A stretch of DNA of 64,000 bases, from NCBI RefSeq assembly GCF_001544975.2, contig NZ_FCOG02000020.1:62001-126000 (forward strand), in the 5' to 3' direction. Within the stretch, counting starts at the first letter, position 1, and each line of letters begins with the position of its first letter. Source of the DNA: Caballeronia arationis (lineage in GTDB: Bacteria; Pseudomonadota; Gammaproteobacteria; Burkholderiales; Burkholderiaceae). The translations under genes and the position numbers were made by a program. Below are positions 8,704 through 17,233 of the stretch, in pieces. Below the pieces are notes generated by a model that did no database searches, was not told the origin of the DNA, and worked only from the letters and a program-made list of their open reading frames with translations.

Positions 8704-10002
8704 ATGTCATCAACATCCGGTGTTGCCTCAATGACGGTGGGCAAGTCCGCCGTTCGCTGGAAGATATTCGTCGTCATGCTGAGCCTGATCGCGATCAACT
8801 ACATCGACCGCGCGTCGCTCTCGGTCGCCATGCCGCTCATTTCGAAGGAGTTCAACATCGGTCCGGCGATGGAAGGCCTGATCCTCAGTTCGTTCTTCTG
8901 GACCTACGCGCTGATGCAGATTCCCGGCGGCATGCTTGCCGACCGCTACAAGCCGCGCATCGTGATCGCCACTGCGACCGTGTTCTGGGGCTTTTTCCAG
9001 GCGATCGCGGCGTTCTGCACGAGCGCGCCGGGCCTCCTGCTCACGCGCCTCGGGCTGGGCGCGTCGGAAGCGCCGATCTACCCGGCGGGCGGCAAGCTCA
9101 ACGCCATCTGGATGACGCAGACCGAACGCGGCCGCGGCGCAACGCTCCTCGACGGCGGCGCTCCGCTCGGCGCGGCGCTCGGCGCGATCCTGATCACCGG
9201 CCTGATCGCGATGCTCGGCTCGTGGCGGCTCGCGTTCGCGGTGGCGGGTGTCGGCACGGTGCTGGCGGGCATTCTCGCGTGGTTCTACGTGCGCAACACG
9301 CCGCGCGAGCACCCCGGCGTGAATGAACTGGAAGCCGAATACATCGAGGAATCGCATGCACGCGATCTCGCGATGGAACCGGCGTCGCTCTCCGGCCGCT
9401 CGCGCGATTTCTTCAAGTACCGCTCCGTGTGGTGCATGTTCTTCGGCTGGATGTGTTTCAACACGGTGTTCTACGGCCTGCTCACGTGGATGCCGAACTA
9501 CCTGCACATGGTGCACGGCTTCGACATCAAGCAGATGGGCGGCTCGAGCTTCATCATCTTTTTCAGCGGCTTCATCGGCGAGCTGATCGGCGGCTGGGTC
9601 GCCGACAAGTGGAAGGCCGCAGGCGGTAGGCCCAACGTCGTGATGCGCACGCTCTTTTGCATCGCCGCACTCGTCGCGACGGCGTCGATCTTCTCGGTCG
9701 CGTACGTGACAAACCCGGTGGCCGTGGTAGCGCTCCTTTCCTGCACGCTCTTCTTCCTGCGCTGGTGCGGCCTTTACTGGTGCATTCCGTCTTCGCTCGG
9801 CACGCGCAACAAGATCGGCTTTCTCGGCGGCTTCATGAATCTCGGCGGCAATATCGGCGGCATCGCGGTGCCGATCATCGTCGGCGCGATCGTGCAGTTC
9901 ACCGGTTCCTACTTCCTCGCCCTGATGTTCTTCGCGGCCGCCGGCATTGGCCTCCTCGTCTGTTCGAGCTCCATCGACTACGAAACGAAGATCCCGGTTT
10001 GA
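8704..10002 (+). CDS. MFS transporter, anion:cation symporter (ACS) family
   Basis: A 432-residue porter with 12 hydrophobic segments. It has the ACS-type N-terminus (AINYIDRASLSVAMPLIS), MLADRYKPRIV after helix 2 and GLGASEAPIYPAGGK after helix 4. The ACS family moves organic anions such as hexarates, phthalate or tartrate with protons. First gene of the operon leading to the racemase-like enzyme (30-base gap), so it probably imports the operon's substrate, perhaps a hydantoin, ureido acid or substituted malonate. Promoter at 8621-8649. Confidence 0.9.
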   Translation: MSSTSGVASMTVGKSAVRWKIFVVMLSLIAINYIDRASLSVAMPLISKEFNIGPAMEGLILSSFFWTYALMQIPGGMLADRYKPRIVIATATVFWGFFQAIAAFCTSAPGLLLTRLGLGASEAPIYPAGGKLNAIWMTQTERGRGATLLDGGAPLGAALGAILITGLIAMLGSWRLAFAVAGVGTVLAGILAWFYVRNTPREHPGVNELEAEYIEESHARDLAMEPASLSGRSRDFFKYRSVWCMFFGWMCFNTVFYGLLTWMPNYLHMVHGFDIKQMGGSSFIIFFSGFIGELIGGWVADKWKAAGGRPNVVMRTLFCIAALVATASIFSVAYVTNPVAVVALLSCTLFFLRWCGLYWCIPSSLGTRNKIGFLGGFMNLGGNIGGIAVPIIVGAIVQFTGSYFLALMFFAAAGIGLLVCSSSIDYETKIPV

Positions 10003-10032
10003 CCCTCACAACATATACAGACAGGCACTACG

Positions 10033-10761
10033 ATGAAAAAACGCACTCTCCTCGGCATGCTGACGCCCTCGTCGAACACGTCGCTCGAACCGCTCACGAG
10101 CGCAATGGTCGCGGGACTCCCGGGCGTGTCGGCGCACTTCGCGCGCTTCCCGGTCACCGAGATCTCGCTCTCGGACAAGGCGCTCGGCCAGTTCGACGAC
10201 TCCAAGATCATCCAGGCCGCCGAGCTGCTCGCGGATGCGAAGGTCGACGTGATCGCCTGGAACGGCACGTCCTCCGGCTGGCTCGGCTTCGAGGCTGACG
10301 AACGCCTGTGCCGCCGCATCACCGAGGCGACCGGCATTCCGGCGACGACCTCCGTGCTCGCGCTCAACGAGATCCTGAAGAAGACGAACGCGCGCGAGTT
10401 CGGCCTCGTCACGCCGTATCTCGACGACGTGCAGGAGAAGATCATCGCCAACTACCGCAGCGAGGGACTGAACTGCATCGCCGAGCGGCATCTGAATCTC
10501 AAGGTGAATTTCTCGTTCTCCGAAGTCCAGCCCGATGAAATCCGCCGCATGGTGCGCGAAGTGGCAAAGGACAAGCCGCGCGCCATCTCGATCTTCTGCA
10601 CGAATCTGAACGCGGCGCATCTCGTGCCGGAACTCGAAGAAGAAACGGGCATCCCGATCTACGACACGATCTCGACCGTCGTCTGGAAGTCGCTGCAGCT
10701 CGCGGACTACGACACGCGCCGAGTCGAAGGCTGGGGCCGCCTCTTCAGCGAAGTGATCTAA
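10033..10761 (+). CDS. Asp/Glu racemase superfamily enzyme, arylmalonate decarboxylase/maleate isomerase-like
   Basis: A 242-residue cytosolic enzyme of the Asp/Glu/hydantoin racemase superfamily (start MKKRTLLGMLTPSSNT). Racemases and maleate isomerase use two Cys, one in each half. Here the first position reads N-G78-T79-S80 instead of Cys, Y129 lies in VTPYL, and Cys189 (IFCTN) is the only candidate of the pair. From memory, arylmalonate decarboxylase of Bordetella uses G74-T75-S76, Y126 and C188, so this looks like a one-Cys decarboxylase arrangement. It sits 11 bases before the hydantoinase. Hydantoin racemase or maleate isomerase activity seems less likely given the missing Cys. Confidence 0.75.
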   Translation: MKKRTLLGMLTPSSNTSLEPLTSAMVAGLPGVSAHFARFPVTEISLSDKALGQFDDSKIIQAAELLADAKVDVIAWNGTSSGWLGFEADERLCRRITEATGIPATTSVLALNEILKKTNAREFGLVTPYLDDVQEKIIANYRSEGLNCIAERHLNLKVNFSFSEVQPDEIRRMVREVAKDKPRAISIFCTNLNAAHLVPELEEETGIPIYDTISTVVWKSLQLADYDTRRVEGWGRLFSEVI

Positions 10762-10772
10762 GGAACAAGGCC

Positions 10773-12179
10773 ATGCCCAACGATCTGGATTTTGTGATCC
10801 GTCATGCCGATGTCGTCACCGCGTCGGACCGCTTTTCATGCGACATCGGCATTCGCGACGGCCGCGTGGCGATGCTCGGGCAAGGCTTGCCCGAAGCGCC
10901 GCGCGAACTGGATGCGAGCGGCATGCTGGTGCTGCCGGGCGGCGTCGACGGCCACTGCCATCTCCATCAGCCGATGCCCGACGGCTTGCGCATGGCCGAC
11001 GACTTTTTCACCGGGACGCGCTCGGCGCTCTGCGGCGGCACGACCACGGTGATTCCGTTCGCCGCGCAGGCGAAGGGGCAATCGCTGCAGGCGGCAGTGG
11101 ACGATTACCATCGCCGCGCGGAAGGACGCGCGCTGATCGACTACGGCTTTCACCTGATCGTCGCCGATCCGACGCCGCACGTGCTCGCCGAAGAACTGCC
11201 GCGCCTGATCGCGAACGGCTACACGTCGTTCAAGGTGTACATGACATATGACGACCTGAAGCTGAACGATCGCCAGATGCTCGACGTGCTCTCCGTCGCG
11301 CGCGAGCACGGCGCGCTCGTGATGGTCCATGCGGAGAATTCGGACTGCATCGGCTGGCTCACGGAGCGTCTCCTCGGCAAAGGCATTCAGGCGCCGCACG
11401 CACACGCGCTCGCGCGACCGGCCGTGGTGGAGCGCGAGGCGACGCATCGCGCGATCGCGTTCGCGGAACTGGTCGACGTGCCGATTCTCATCGTGCACGT
11501 ATCGGGCGCGGAGGCCATCGAGCAGATCCGCTGGGGTCAGTCGCGCGGCTTGCCGATTCTCGCGGAAACGTGTCCGCAATACCTGTATCTGACCGCCGAC
11601 GATCTCGGCTGCGGCGAATACGAAGGCGCGAAATGCGTGTGCAGCCCGCCGCCGCGCGATCCCGCCAATCAGGGCGCGGTGTGGAAGGCGCTGCGCCAGG
11701 GCGTGTTCTCGCTCGTCTCGTCGGACCACGCGCCCTTCAACTACGACGACAGCCAAGGCAAGAAGCCGGGCGGCAAGGAAGTGTCGTTCGATCACATCCC
11801 GAACGGCATTCCCGGGCTCGAAACGCGTTTGCCATTGCTTTTCAAAGGCGTGAAGGAAGGGCGCCTTTCGCTGCATCAGTTCGTCGAACTGACCTCGCTC
11901 AAGCCCGCGAAGCTCTATGGTCTCTATCCAAGGAAAGGCACGATCGCGGTCGGCGCGGATGCGGACATCGTCGTGTGGGATCCGGAAAAGCGCGTGACGA
12001 TCGCCAATGCGTCGCTGCATCACGCGGTCGATTACACGCCTTATGAAGGCATCGAAGTGAGCGGATGGCCGCGTCACTGTTTCTCGCGCGGCGAACTGCT
12101 CGTCGAAGACGGCAGGCTCCTGAGCGCGCAAGCGGGACGCGGGCAGTTTCTCGCCGCCGGCAAACCGAATCTCGATTGA
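10773..12179 (+). CDS. hydA: D-hydantoinase / dihydropyrimidinase
   Basis: A 468-residue zinc amidohydrolase that opens cyclic diamides (hydantoins, dihydropyrimidines) to N-carbamoyl amino acids. Visible metal ligands: H61 and H63 in DGHCHLH, the carboxylated lysine K153 in SFKVYMTYDD, H185 in MVHAEN, H241 in VHVSGAE and D317 in SSDHAPF. The C-terminal PRKGTIAVGADADIVVWDP is typical of the family. Length is normal. It is flanked by the racemase-like gene (11 bases) and a serine hydrolase (11 bases). No N-carbamoylase gene is present, so the usual partner is missing here. Confidence 0.9.
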   Translation: MPNDLDFVIRHADVVTASDRFSCDIGIRDGRVAMLGQGLPEAPRELDASGMLVLPGGVDGHCHLHQPMPDGLRMADDFFTGTRSALCGGTTTVIPFAAQAKGQSLQAAVDDYHRRAEGRALIDYGFHLIVADPTPHVLAEELPRLIANGYTSFKVYMTYDDLKLNDRQMLDVLSVAREHGALVMVHAENSDCIGWLTERLLGKGIQAPHAHALARPAVVEREATHRAIAFAELVDVPILIVHVSGAEAIEQIRWGQSRGLPILAETCPQYLYLTADDLGCGEYEGAKCVCSPPPRDPANQGAVWKALRQGVFSLVSSDHAPFNYDDSQGKKPGGKEVSFDHIPNGIPGLETRLPLLFKGVKEGRLSLHQFVELTSLKPAKLYGLYPRKGTIAVGADADIVVWDPEKRVTIANASLHHAVDYTPYEGIEVSGWPRHCFSRGELLVEDGRLLSAQAGRGQFLAAGKPNLD

Positions 12180-12190
12180 GGGTGCACGAA

Positions 12191-13366
12191 ATGAAACGGG
12201 TCTCGACCTCATTGGCAGCGGCGTTTTTCTGCATCGCCGCGCATGCCGCCGCCGATTCATCGAAGGACATGCCCACGGCCGTGCCCGAATCGGTCGGCGT
12301 GGATTCGGTGCCGCTCGTGCGCATGTCCGAGTGGCTGCGCAGCGGCAAGATGGACGTGCGCAGTCTCGTCGTCGTGAAGGACGGCAAGATCGTGTTCGAG
12401 CGCTACGGCGACGGCCTCACGCGCGACAACAACTACGAGCTGTATTCGGTCACGAAGACGATCACGTCGCTGCTCGTCGGGGTGCTGGAAGGTCAAGGCA
12501 AGCTGAACCCGACGACCCGAGTCGCGCCGCTCATCGCGAAGGCGCGGCCCGATCTCGCCTCGCAACTCGCGGACAAGCAGGACATCGAACTGCGCCATCT
12601 GATGTCGATGTCGAGCGGCCTCAGTTATCAGACACGCGAAGGCACCGATCCGCTCTATTACGGCGCGCCGGATCGCTTGCGCGTCGCAGTGACGGCCCGC
12701 GCCGCGAAGGCGCCCGGCACCGATTTCGACTACATCGACGTGAATCCGGTGCTGGTTGGCACGGCGGTCAGCGTGGCCGCGCACGAACGCGAGGACCGCT
12801 TCGCGGAAGAGAAGCTCTTCAAGCCGCTCGGGATGTCGCATTACCGATGGACCGGCGTCGATGAGACCGGCGCGGTCGCGGGCGGCTGGGGTCTGAGGCT
12901 GCGCCCGGTCGACATGGCGAAGATCGGCATGCTGATGCTCGACGGCGGCCGCTGGCAAGGAAGGCAGGTCGTGCCGCAGGCGTGGATCAAACAGATGACG
13001 ACGCCCTCGCCCGCCGCCGCCGATTATGGCTATTACTGCTGGATCCAGCACGTCGTCGAAAAGGGTCAGCCGGAATTCGGCGCGATGGGCTTCAAGGGGC
13101 AATTCATCACGGTGCTGCCGGCCCAGCATGCGGTCGTCGTGATGACGAGCCTTCTGCCAACCGAAGGCGGCCTGCGCGATGCGACTTACCTGAACCTGTA
13201 CCGGCGCATGGTCAACGACTACATCCTGCCTGCGTTGACGCCTTCGCAGAAGCCCGTGGTGTCGGCCGCGCGGACCCGCGCGCTGCGCGACGAACTCGCT
13301 CGCAGCCATGAGACGCAGGGCGTGCCGGGCACGGCCGTCGCCTTCAACGATGCGCCGGAGAAATGA
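12191..13366 (+). CDS. Secreted serine hydrolase, beta-lactamase family (class C-like)
   Basis: A 391-residue protein with an N-terminal signal peptide (residues 1 to about 21, ending HAAA). The active-site tetrad S86-V-T-K89 (YSVTKTITS) is the SxxK motif. Y181 in FDYIDVN matches the YxN motif, and GFKGQ near the C-terminus replaces KTG. The family includes esterases, DD-peptidases and amide hydrolases. As last gene of the hydantoinase operon, 11 bases downstream of hydA, it may hydrolyse an amide or ester precursor in the periplasm before uptake. That role is inferred from position only. Confidence 0.88.
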   Translation: MKRVSTSLAAAFFCIAAHAAADSSKDMPTAVPESVGVDSVPLVRMSEWLRSGKMDVRSLVVVKDGKIVFERYGDGLTRDNNYELYSVTKTITSLLVGVLEGQGKLNPTTRVAPLIAKARPDLASQLADKQDIELRHLMSMSSGLSYQTREGTDPLYYGAPDRLRVAVTARAAKAPGTDFDYIDVNPVLVGTAVSVAAHEREDRFAEEKLFKPLGMSHYRWTGVDETGAVAGGWGLRLRPVDMAKIGMLMLDGGRWQGRQVVPQAWIKQMTTPSPAAADYGYYCWIQHVVEKGQPEFGAMGFKGQFITVLPAQHAVVVMTSLLPTEGGLRDATYLNLYRRMVNDYILPALTPSQKPVVSAARTRALRDELARSHETQGVPGTAVAFNDAPEK

Positions 13367-13444
13367 AGGGCGACGCGCTGCTCCTGATTCGTTGCATGTA
13401 GAAAGCACGGTCACATCATGGTTTGCGCATGGCATTGAGGCGGC

Positions 13445-13594
13445 TCACCGCCGCCAATGCCATCTCGCGAGAAGCATTTTCCAGTGCGCACGGCCGGCAG
13501 CGCGCGCCTCCCGATGCAGCGAACCATTCAGACGCGCGGCAATGCTCGCCAGAATGGCGAGCGAGCCGATCGTCGGGAGCAATGCTGACATCAT
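13445..13594 (-). CDS. Small membrane protein, unknown
   Basis: A 49-residue frame beginning MMSALLPTIGSLAILASIAA: one hydrophobic helix (about residues 3-21) followed by a basic, Arg/His/Trp-rich tail (KMLLARWHWRR). GAGGAAG lies correctly before the first ATG. It starts 50 bases after the stop of the TauE-like gene on the same strand, so it could be co-transcribed. Not recognised; called from the strong ribosome site, position and membrane-anchor composition. Confidence 0.45.
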   Translation of the reverse strand: MMSALLPTIGSLAILASIAARLNGSLHREARAAGRAHWKMLLARWHWRR

Positions 13595-13644
13595 GGCTTC
13601 CTCACTCCTCTGATGAACCCGGCGCACGAACAACGGACCATCGT

Positions 13645-14421
13645 TCATCGGCCCGGCAACGCCGGTGCATAAGTCCGAACGAAAAAAGCGAGCGTCATGC
13701 AAAACGTCAGCACGAGCGTGCACGCGCGCACGATGCCCGGCGACGCGCGCCGCCCGACTTGCGCGCCTCCATAGCCGCCGATGACCGCCGCGACCAGCAT
13801 CGCAAGCGTCTCCGGCCAGTGGACCGCCTTCGCGATCACGAAGGTGAGCACGGCCACCGCGTTCGCCGCGCTGACGAGCAGCGTGCGCGGCGCGTTCAGG
13901 CTCTTGATGTCGCGCGTGTCGAGGAGGCCCCACATCGCGATCATCATGATGCCGACCGCGCCGCCGAAGTAGCCGCCGTACACGCCGAGCGCGAACTGAA
14001 TCGCGAGCACCGCCGAGCCTCGGATGCGAAAGCGCGCTCGCAGCGCGTCGCCGACGCGCTGCCCGAATGCAAGCGCGAGGCTCGCGATCAAGAGCAGCCA
14101 CGGCAGCACGATGGAGAACGCCGCCGACGAAGTCCGCAGCAGCAGGATCGCGCCGGCAAAACCGCCGATCAGGGTGGCGACGAGCAACGAGCGCATCGTC
14201 ACCGAGCCGACCGGACCGAGTCCGTCGCGATACGCCCACGCGCTGGCGACGCCACCCGGGAACAGCGCGACCGTACTCGATGAATTCGCCTGAACCGGTG
14301 GCACACCCGCGGCGATCAGCGCGGGCAGGCTGACGAACGAGCCGCCGCCCGCCAGCGCGTTCATCGCGCCGGCCAATAATCCCGCGCCGAAGACAAGAAA
14401 AAGGGAGTGCATGAGAGGCAT
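13645..14421 (-). CDS. TauE/SafE family sulfite/anion exporter
   Basis: A 258-residue inner-membrane protein with about 8 hydrophobic segments. It has the repeated TauE/SafE signatures: GAMNALAGGGSFVSLPALI near the N-terminus and GVYGGYFGGAVGIMMIA near residue 155. The family exports sulfite or organosulfur anions. Start candidates are the ATGs at 14421 and 14412; a more upstream ATG at 14478 would run into the divergent LysR promoter. The only neighbouring regulator gene (14496) is truncated, so its control may be lost. Confidence 0.88.
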   Translation of the reverse strand: MPLMHSLFLVFGAGLLAGAMNALAGGGSFVSLPALIAAGVPPVQANSSSTVALFPGGVASAWAYRDGLGPVGSVTMRSLLVATLIGGFAGAILLLRTSSAAFSIVLPWLLLIASLALAFGQRVGDALRARFRIRGSAVLAIQFALGVYGGYFGGAVGIMMIAMWGLLDTRDIKSLNAPRTLLVSAANAVAVLTFVIAKAVHWPETLAMLVAAVIGGYGGAQVGRRASPGIVRACTLVLTFCMTLAFFVRTYAPALPGR

Positions 14422-14495
14422 CGTAGCGACGAAGCGCTCGGGCGGCAATCTGGCTTTTCCAATGCTAGACTTCGGCAAAACCGAAGGGAACCACG

Positions 14496-14924
14496 ATGCG
14501 TTTCGATCTCACCGACATGCGGCTCTTCTTGACTGTCGTCGAGCGCGGCAGCTTCACGCGTGGCGCCGAGGCGATGCATCTCGCGCTTGCTTCCGTGAGC
14601 GAGCGCATCGCCGGGATGGAGGCTGCGCTCGGCGCGCCGCTGCTCGAACGCAATCGCCGCGGCGTGCGCGTGACGGCGGCGGGCGCCGCGCTCGTTCGCC
14701 ATGCCCGCTCGATCCTGGGTCAGGTCGAACAGATGCGCGGCGAGTTGCGAACCTATGCGACCGGTCTCAAGGGGCGCATTCGCCTTCTCTCCAACACGGC
14801 CGCGCTGGCCGCCTTTCTTCCGCCGCGCCTCGAACGCTTTCTGTCGACGTATCCGGATCTTTCCTATGCGCGCGCAACTTCGCTGGACTCACGCCGAATG
14901 CCGAACTGCTCGCGCAGCATCTGA
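14496..14924 (+). pseudogene. Truncated LysR-type regulator
   Basis: The frame gives a normal LysR start: MRFDLTDMRLFLTVVERGSF, a full helix-turn-helix and the linker GQVEQMRGELRTYATG. After FLSTYPDLSYA (about residue 125) it runs into a short unrelated tail and stops at 142, whereas LysR proteins are about 300 residues. The whole effector-binding domain is missing and no remnant of it is obvious downstream, so a deletion is more likely than a single frameshift. GAAGGGAACC precedes the ATG. Divergent from the TauE gene, which the intact ancestor probably regulated. Confidence 0.75.
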
Positions 14925-15282
14925 TCGATGGTCCAATGGAGATACTGCTACCCGCACAGCCCTAGTTGCGCGAGCATGTTTGTGCGCAAGACCACACATG
15001 TGCGGCTTCGTGCAAACTGCAAGGTCGCATAGTTAAGCGAACGAACCAATCATACGAGACCATACGTAAGCGCCCACATGGAGCCGAACGCGGCAACTTT
15101 TCCCGCTTCACGCGGGCATCGCTGACGCATTTACCCGATGCGCTGCTTCATCGCTTGTCGATGAACCGGAGAAGACCGCCGGCGATGTGTTTAGGTAACG
15201 CAAGCGATTGCGCTCGAGCGCAAGACAAGACATTCTTTAGCTCGACTGGTTCTTCATTCAATCGATCTTGCGGAGTACAGAC
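14925..15282. other. Intergenic region without recognised gene
   Basis: About 358 bases between the LysR remnant and the lipoprotein gene. I find no convincing coding frame or RNA. It may hold deletion scars of the LysR gene and the lipoprotein promoter. Confidence 0.5.
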
Positions 15283-16581
15283 ATGTCGCGTGACTTGCTT
15301 GTGCGGTTTTGTGTCATCAGCAGCCTTGTTTGGCTAGCTAGCTGCGGAGGCGGCGGTGGCGGAGGCACCTCCACGGGAAGCGGATCCACCCAGGGCGCGA
15401 CCCCGGCAAGCGGCGCGAGCGAGACCACTGCGCAGCCATCCACCGGCGCAAGCGATGTCCCTGCAACCCCGTCCACCGGCGCAAGCGATGTCGCTGCGCA
15501 GCCGCCTGCGGGGGCCAGCCAGCCCGCCGTCACCGCACCGACCCTCGCCGCGGCCACCCCCGTGATCGACGGCACCGCGCTCGGCACGTCGAAATGGAGC
15601 GCAGGCTCGACATCGACGGGCGGACTCGGGCAAGCCGTCGGCGGCCTCAACTGCGCCGTTGCGAGCAACGCATACACGTACTCGCACTTGTCGATCTACC
15701 AGAACGGGCAGCTTCTCGCGCTGCCGGCGAACATCGGCACGGTCGCTCCGACGATGACCGCGCAAACCGGCTGCGTCTATCCCGTTCACACAGTCGATTC
15801 GTCTGGCAAGATCCGCATGGACGCCAGCACGAACGCGTCCTACACGCTCGGCCAGTTCTTCGCGATCTGGGGTGAGCCGCTCTCGTCGGCGAACATTGCC
15901 GGCCTGACGGACACGCCCATCACGGCCTATGTCACGAGCGGCGGCGTGCTCACGCAATACACCGGCGATCTCGCGAGCCTCGTGCTGCCGACTCACGGCG
16001 AAGTGACGATCGTGCTCGGCACGCCGCTCACGCAGATCCCGACGTATACGTGGACCGACCCCCCGCCGTTTGCCACCTCGCCCATCACGCTCACTTACGG
16101 CGGCGTGGTCGGCAGTGCGTTCTGGGCGAACGGCTCCACCGCGACGGGCGGCAAGGGCGCCACGGTCGACGACATCGTCTGTGCGTCGGGCATGAGCGAG
16201 CTCTATCACGTTCATACGCACCTCGCGATCTTCAAGGACGGACAATCGCTGGCGCTGCCCATGAACATCGGCCTTCCGGGACAGTGCAACTACGAGATGC
16301 ACACGCACGACCAGACCGGCATCATCCACATCGAGACGCCGAACCTCAAGTCGTTCACGCTCGGCAAGTTCTTCGATGTCTGGGGACAACCGCTGACCGC
16401 CACGAACGTTGCGGGCATCACGGGCACCGTGGTCGCCTATATCAACGACAACGGCGACGTGCGACGCTACATGGGCGACATGCGCGCGATCGAACTGACC
16501 TCGCATCGTTCGATCACGCTGCAGATCGGCACGCCGGTCAGCACGCTGCCGACCTATACGTGGGCGAGTGAGGCACAGTAA
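15283..16581 (+). CDS. Lipoprotein with two copies of a His-containing domain
   Basis: A 432-residue predicted lipoprotein: signal peptide with lipobox LASC (Cys at about 24), then a Gly run and a Thr/Ser/Ala-rich low-complexity linker with repeated STGASDV units to about residue 90. Two homologous domains of about 130 residues follow, each ending IPTYTW or LPTYTW. The second has a dense His motif (YHVHTHLAIFKDG and YEMHTHDQTGIIHIE). The first keeps the fold but has lost most of these His (YSHLSIYQNG, YPVHTVDSSGKIRMD). The start is the ATG at 15283; a TTG 15 bases earlier is less likely. Function unknown; metal binding by domain 2 is a guess. Confidence 0.8.
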   Translation: MSRDLLVRFCVISSLVWLASCGGGGGGGTSTGSGSTQGATPASGASETTAQPSTGASDVPATPSTGASDVAAQPPAGASQPAVTAPTLAAATPVIDGTALGTSKWSAGSTSTGGLGQAVGGLNCAVASNAYTYSHLSIYQNGQLLALPANIGTVAPTMTAQTGCVYPVHTVDSSGKIRMDASTNASYTLGQFFAIWGEPLSSANIAGLTDTPITAYVTSGGVLTQYTGDLASLVLPTHGEVTIVLGTPLTQIPTYTWTDPPPFATSPITLTYGGVVGSAFWANGSTATGGKGATVDDIVCASGMSELYHVHTHLAIFKDGQSLALPMNIGLPGQCNYEMHTHDQTGIIHIETPNLKSFTLGKFFDVWGQPLTATNVAGITGTVVAYINDNGDVRRYMGDMRAIELTSHRSITLQIGTPVSTLPTYTWASEAQ

Positions 16582-16624
16582 GGGCGAGGTTGCCGTAAAG
16601 GCAGGAGAAAGACGACCGGGGGGC

Positions 16625-16849
16625 CTAGTGGCCCTCGGTCAGCGACTTGCTGGTGTTATCGAGTGCGCGTTCGATGTCGCGCAGGAAGTCGAGTGCGACG
16701 GCGTCCGCTTCGGGCGAGCCCTCCGCGAAGTCGCTCGGAACGGCCTGCCCCTGCGCGCGGCGCATGGCGCTCACGCGGGCGGCGACAAGGCGCGCGTCGG
16801 CGAGGAGCACCGCGTCGACGCCAAAGGGGAATAGCTCGCCCTGGTCCAT
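16625..16849 (-). CDS. Small protein, paralogue of the gene at 17405
   Basis: A 74-residue protein lying 22 bases downstream of flhD on the same strand. Its C-terminal half (RRAQGQAVPSDFAEGSPEA and ALDFLRDIERALDN) aligns with that of the 77-residue protein at 17405-17638, so the two are paralogues that bracket flhD. Not recognised as a named family. Composition suggests a soluble helical protein. No strong ribosome site, consistent with coupling to flhD. Confidence 0.6.
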   Translation of the reverse strand: MDQGELFPFGVDAVLLADARLVAARVSAMRRAQGQAVPSDFAEGSPEADAVALDFLRDIERALDNTSKSLTEGH

Positions 16850-16871
16850 GAATGCGGAACTGCGTTCGGGC

Positions 16872-17189
16872 TCAGGCGAACTGGGCTGCCGGCAGGCCGG
16901 CCATGATGATCGCGGCGTGCGTCGGTGCGACGGTGGAGTTCTTCGGAGCCTGCGTGAGCGCCGTGAGCATCGCCTGATCGTTGAAGCGGAAGAAGCACAG
17001 CAACTGATCCGACGCGGCCAGCTTCACGACCTGCGCGAGCGTCAGGTTCGCCAGGATGTCGGCGATCTCCCGCGACAGTCCGAGGCGGAACATGCCGATC
17101 GCGCGGTCTTCGCGCAACAGGCGCTGGGCCAGCATGATGTACGAAAGGTTGATCTCGCGAATCGCTTCTGAAGTCTCGGCGGTTTGCAT
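16872..17189 (-). CDS. flhD: Flagellar transcriptional activator FlhD (orphan)
   Basis: A 105-residue protein matching FlhD along its length: EIREINLSYIMLAQRLLRED, MFRLGLSREIADIL, NLTLAQVVKLAASDQLLCFF and a C-terminal THAAIIMAGLP. FlhD normally joins FlhC as FlhD4C2 to activate class II flagellar genes. No flhC follows here; instead a small paralogous gene does. It is therefore likely a second, accessory FlhD copy, possibly acting without FlhC or on other targets. CCGGAGAA precedes the ATG, with GTTAC repeats further upstream. Confidence 0.9.
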   Translation of the reverse strand: MQTAETSEAIREINLSYIMLAQRLLREDRAIGMFRLGLSREIADILANLTLAQVVKLAASDQLLCFFRFNDQAMLTALTQAPKNSTVAPTHAAIIMAGLPAAQFA

Positions 17190-17233
17190 GACGTTCTCCG
17201 GTCTGACTTGGCGGACGGTCTGAACCGTCTCCG

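Noticed and set aside
14895..14965. Possible LysR C-terminal remnant in another frame after the truncated gene
   Set aside because: The residues (LAQHLIDGPMEILLPAQP) do not match a LysR C-terminus convincingly.
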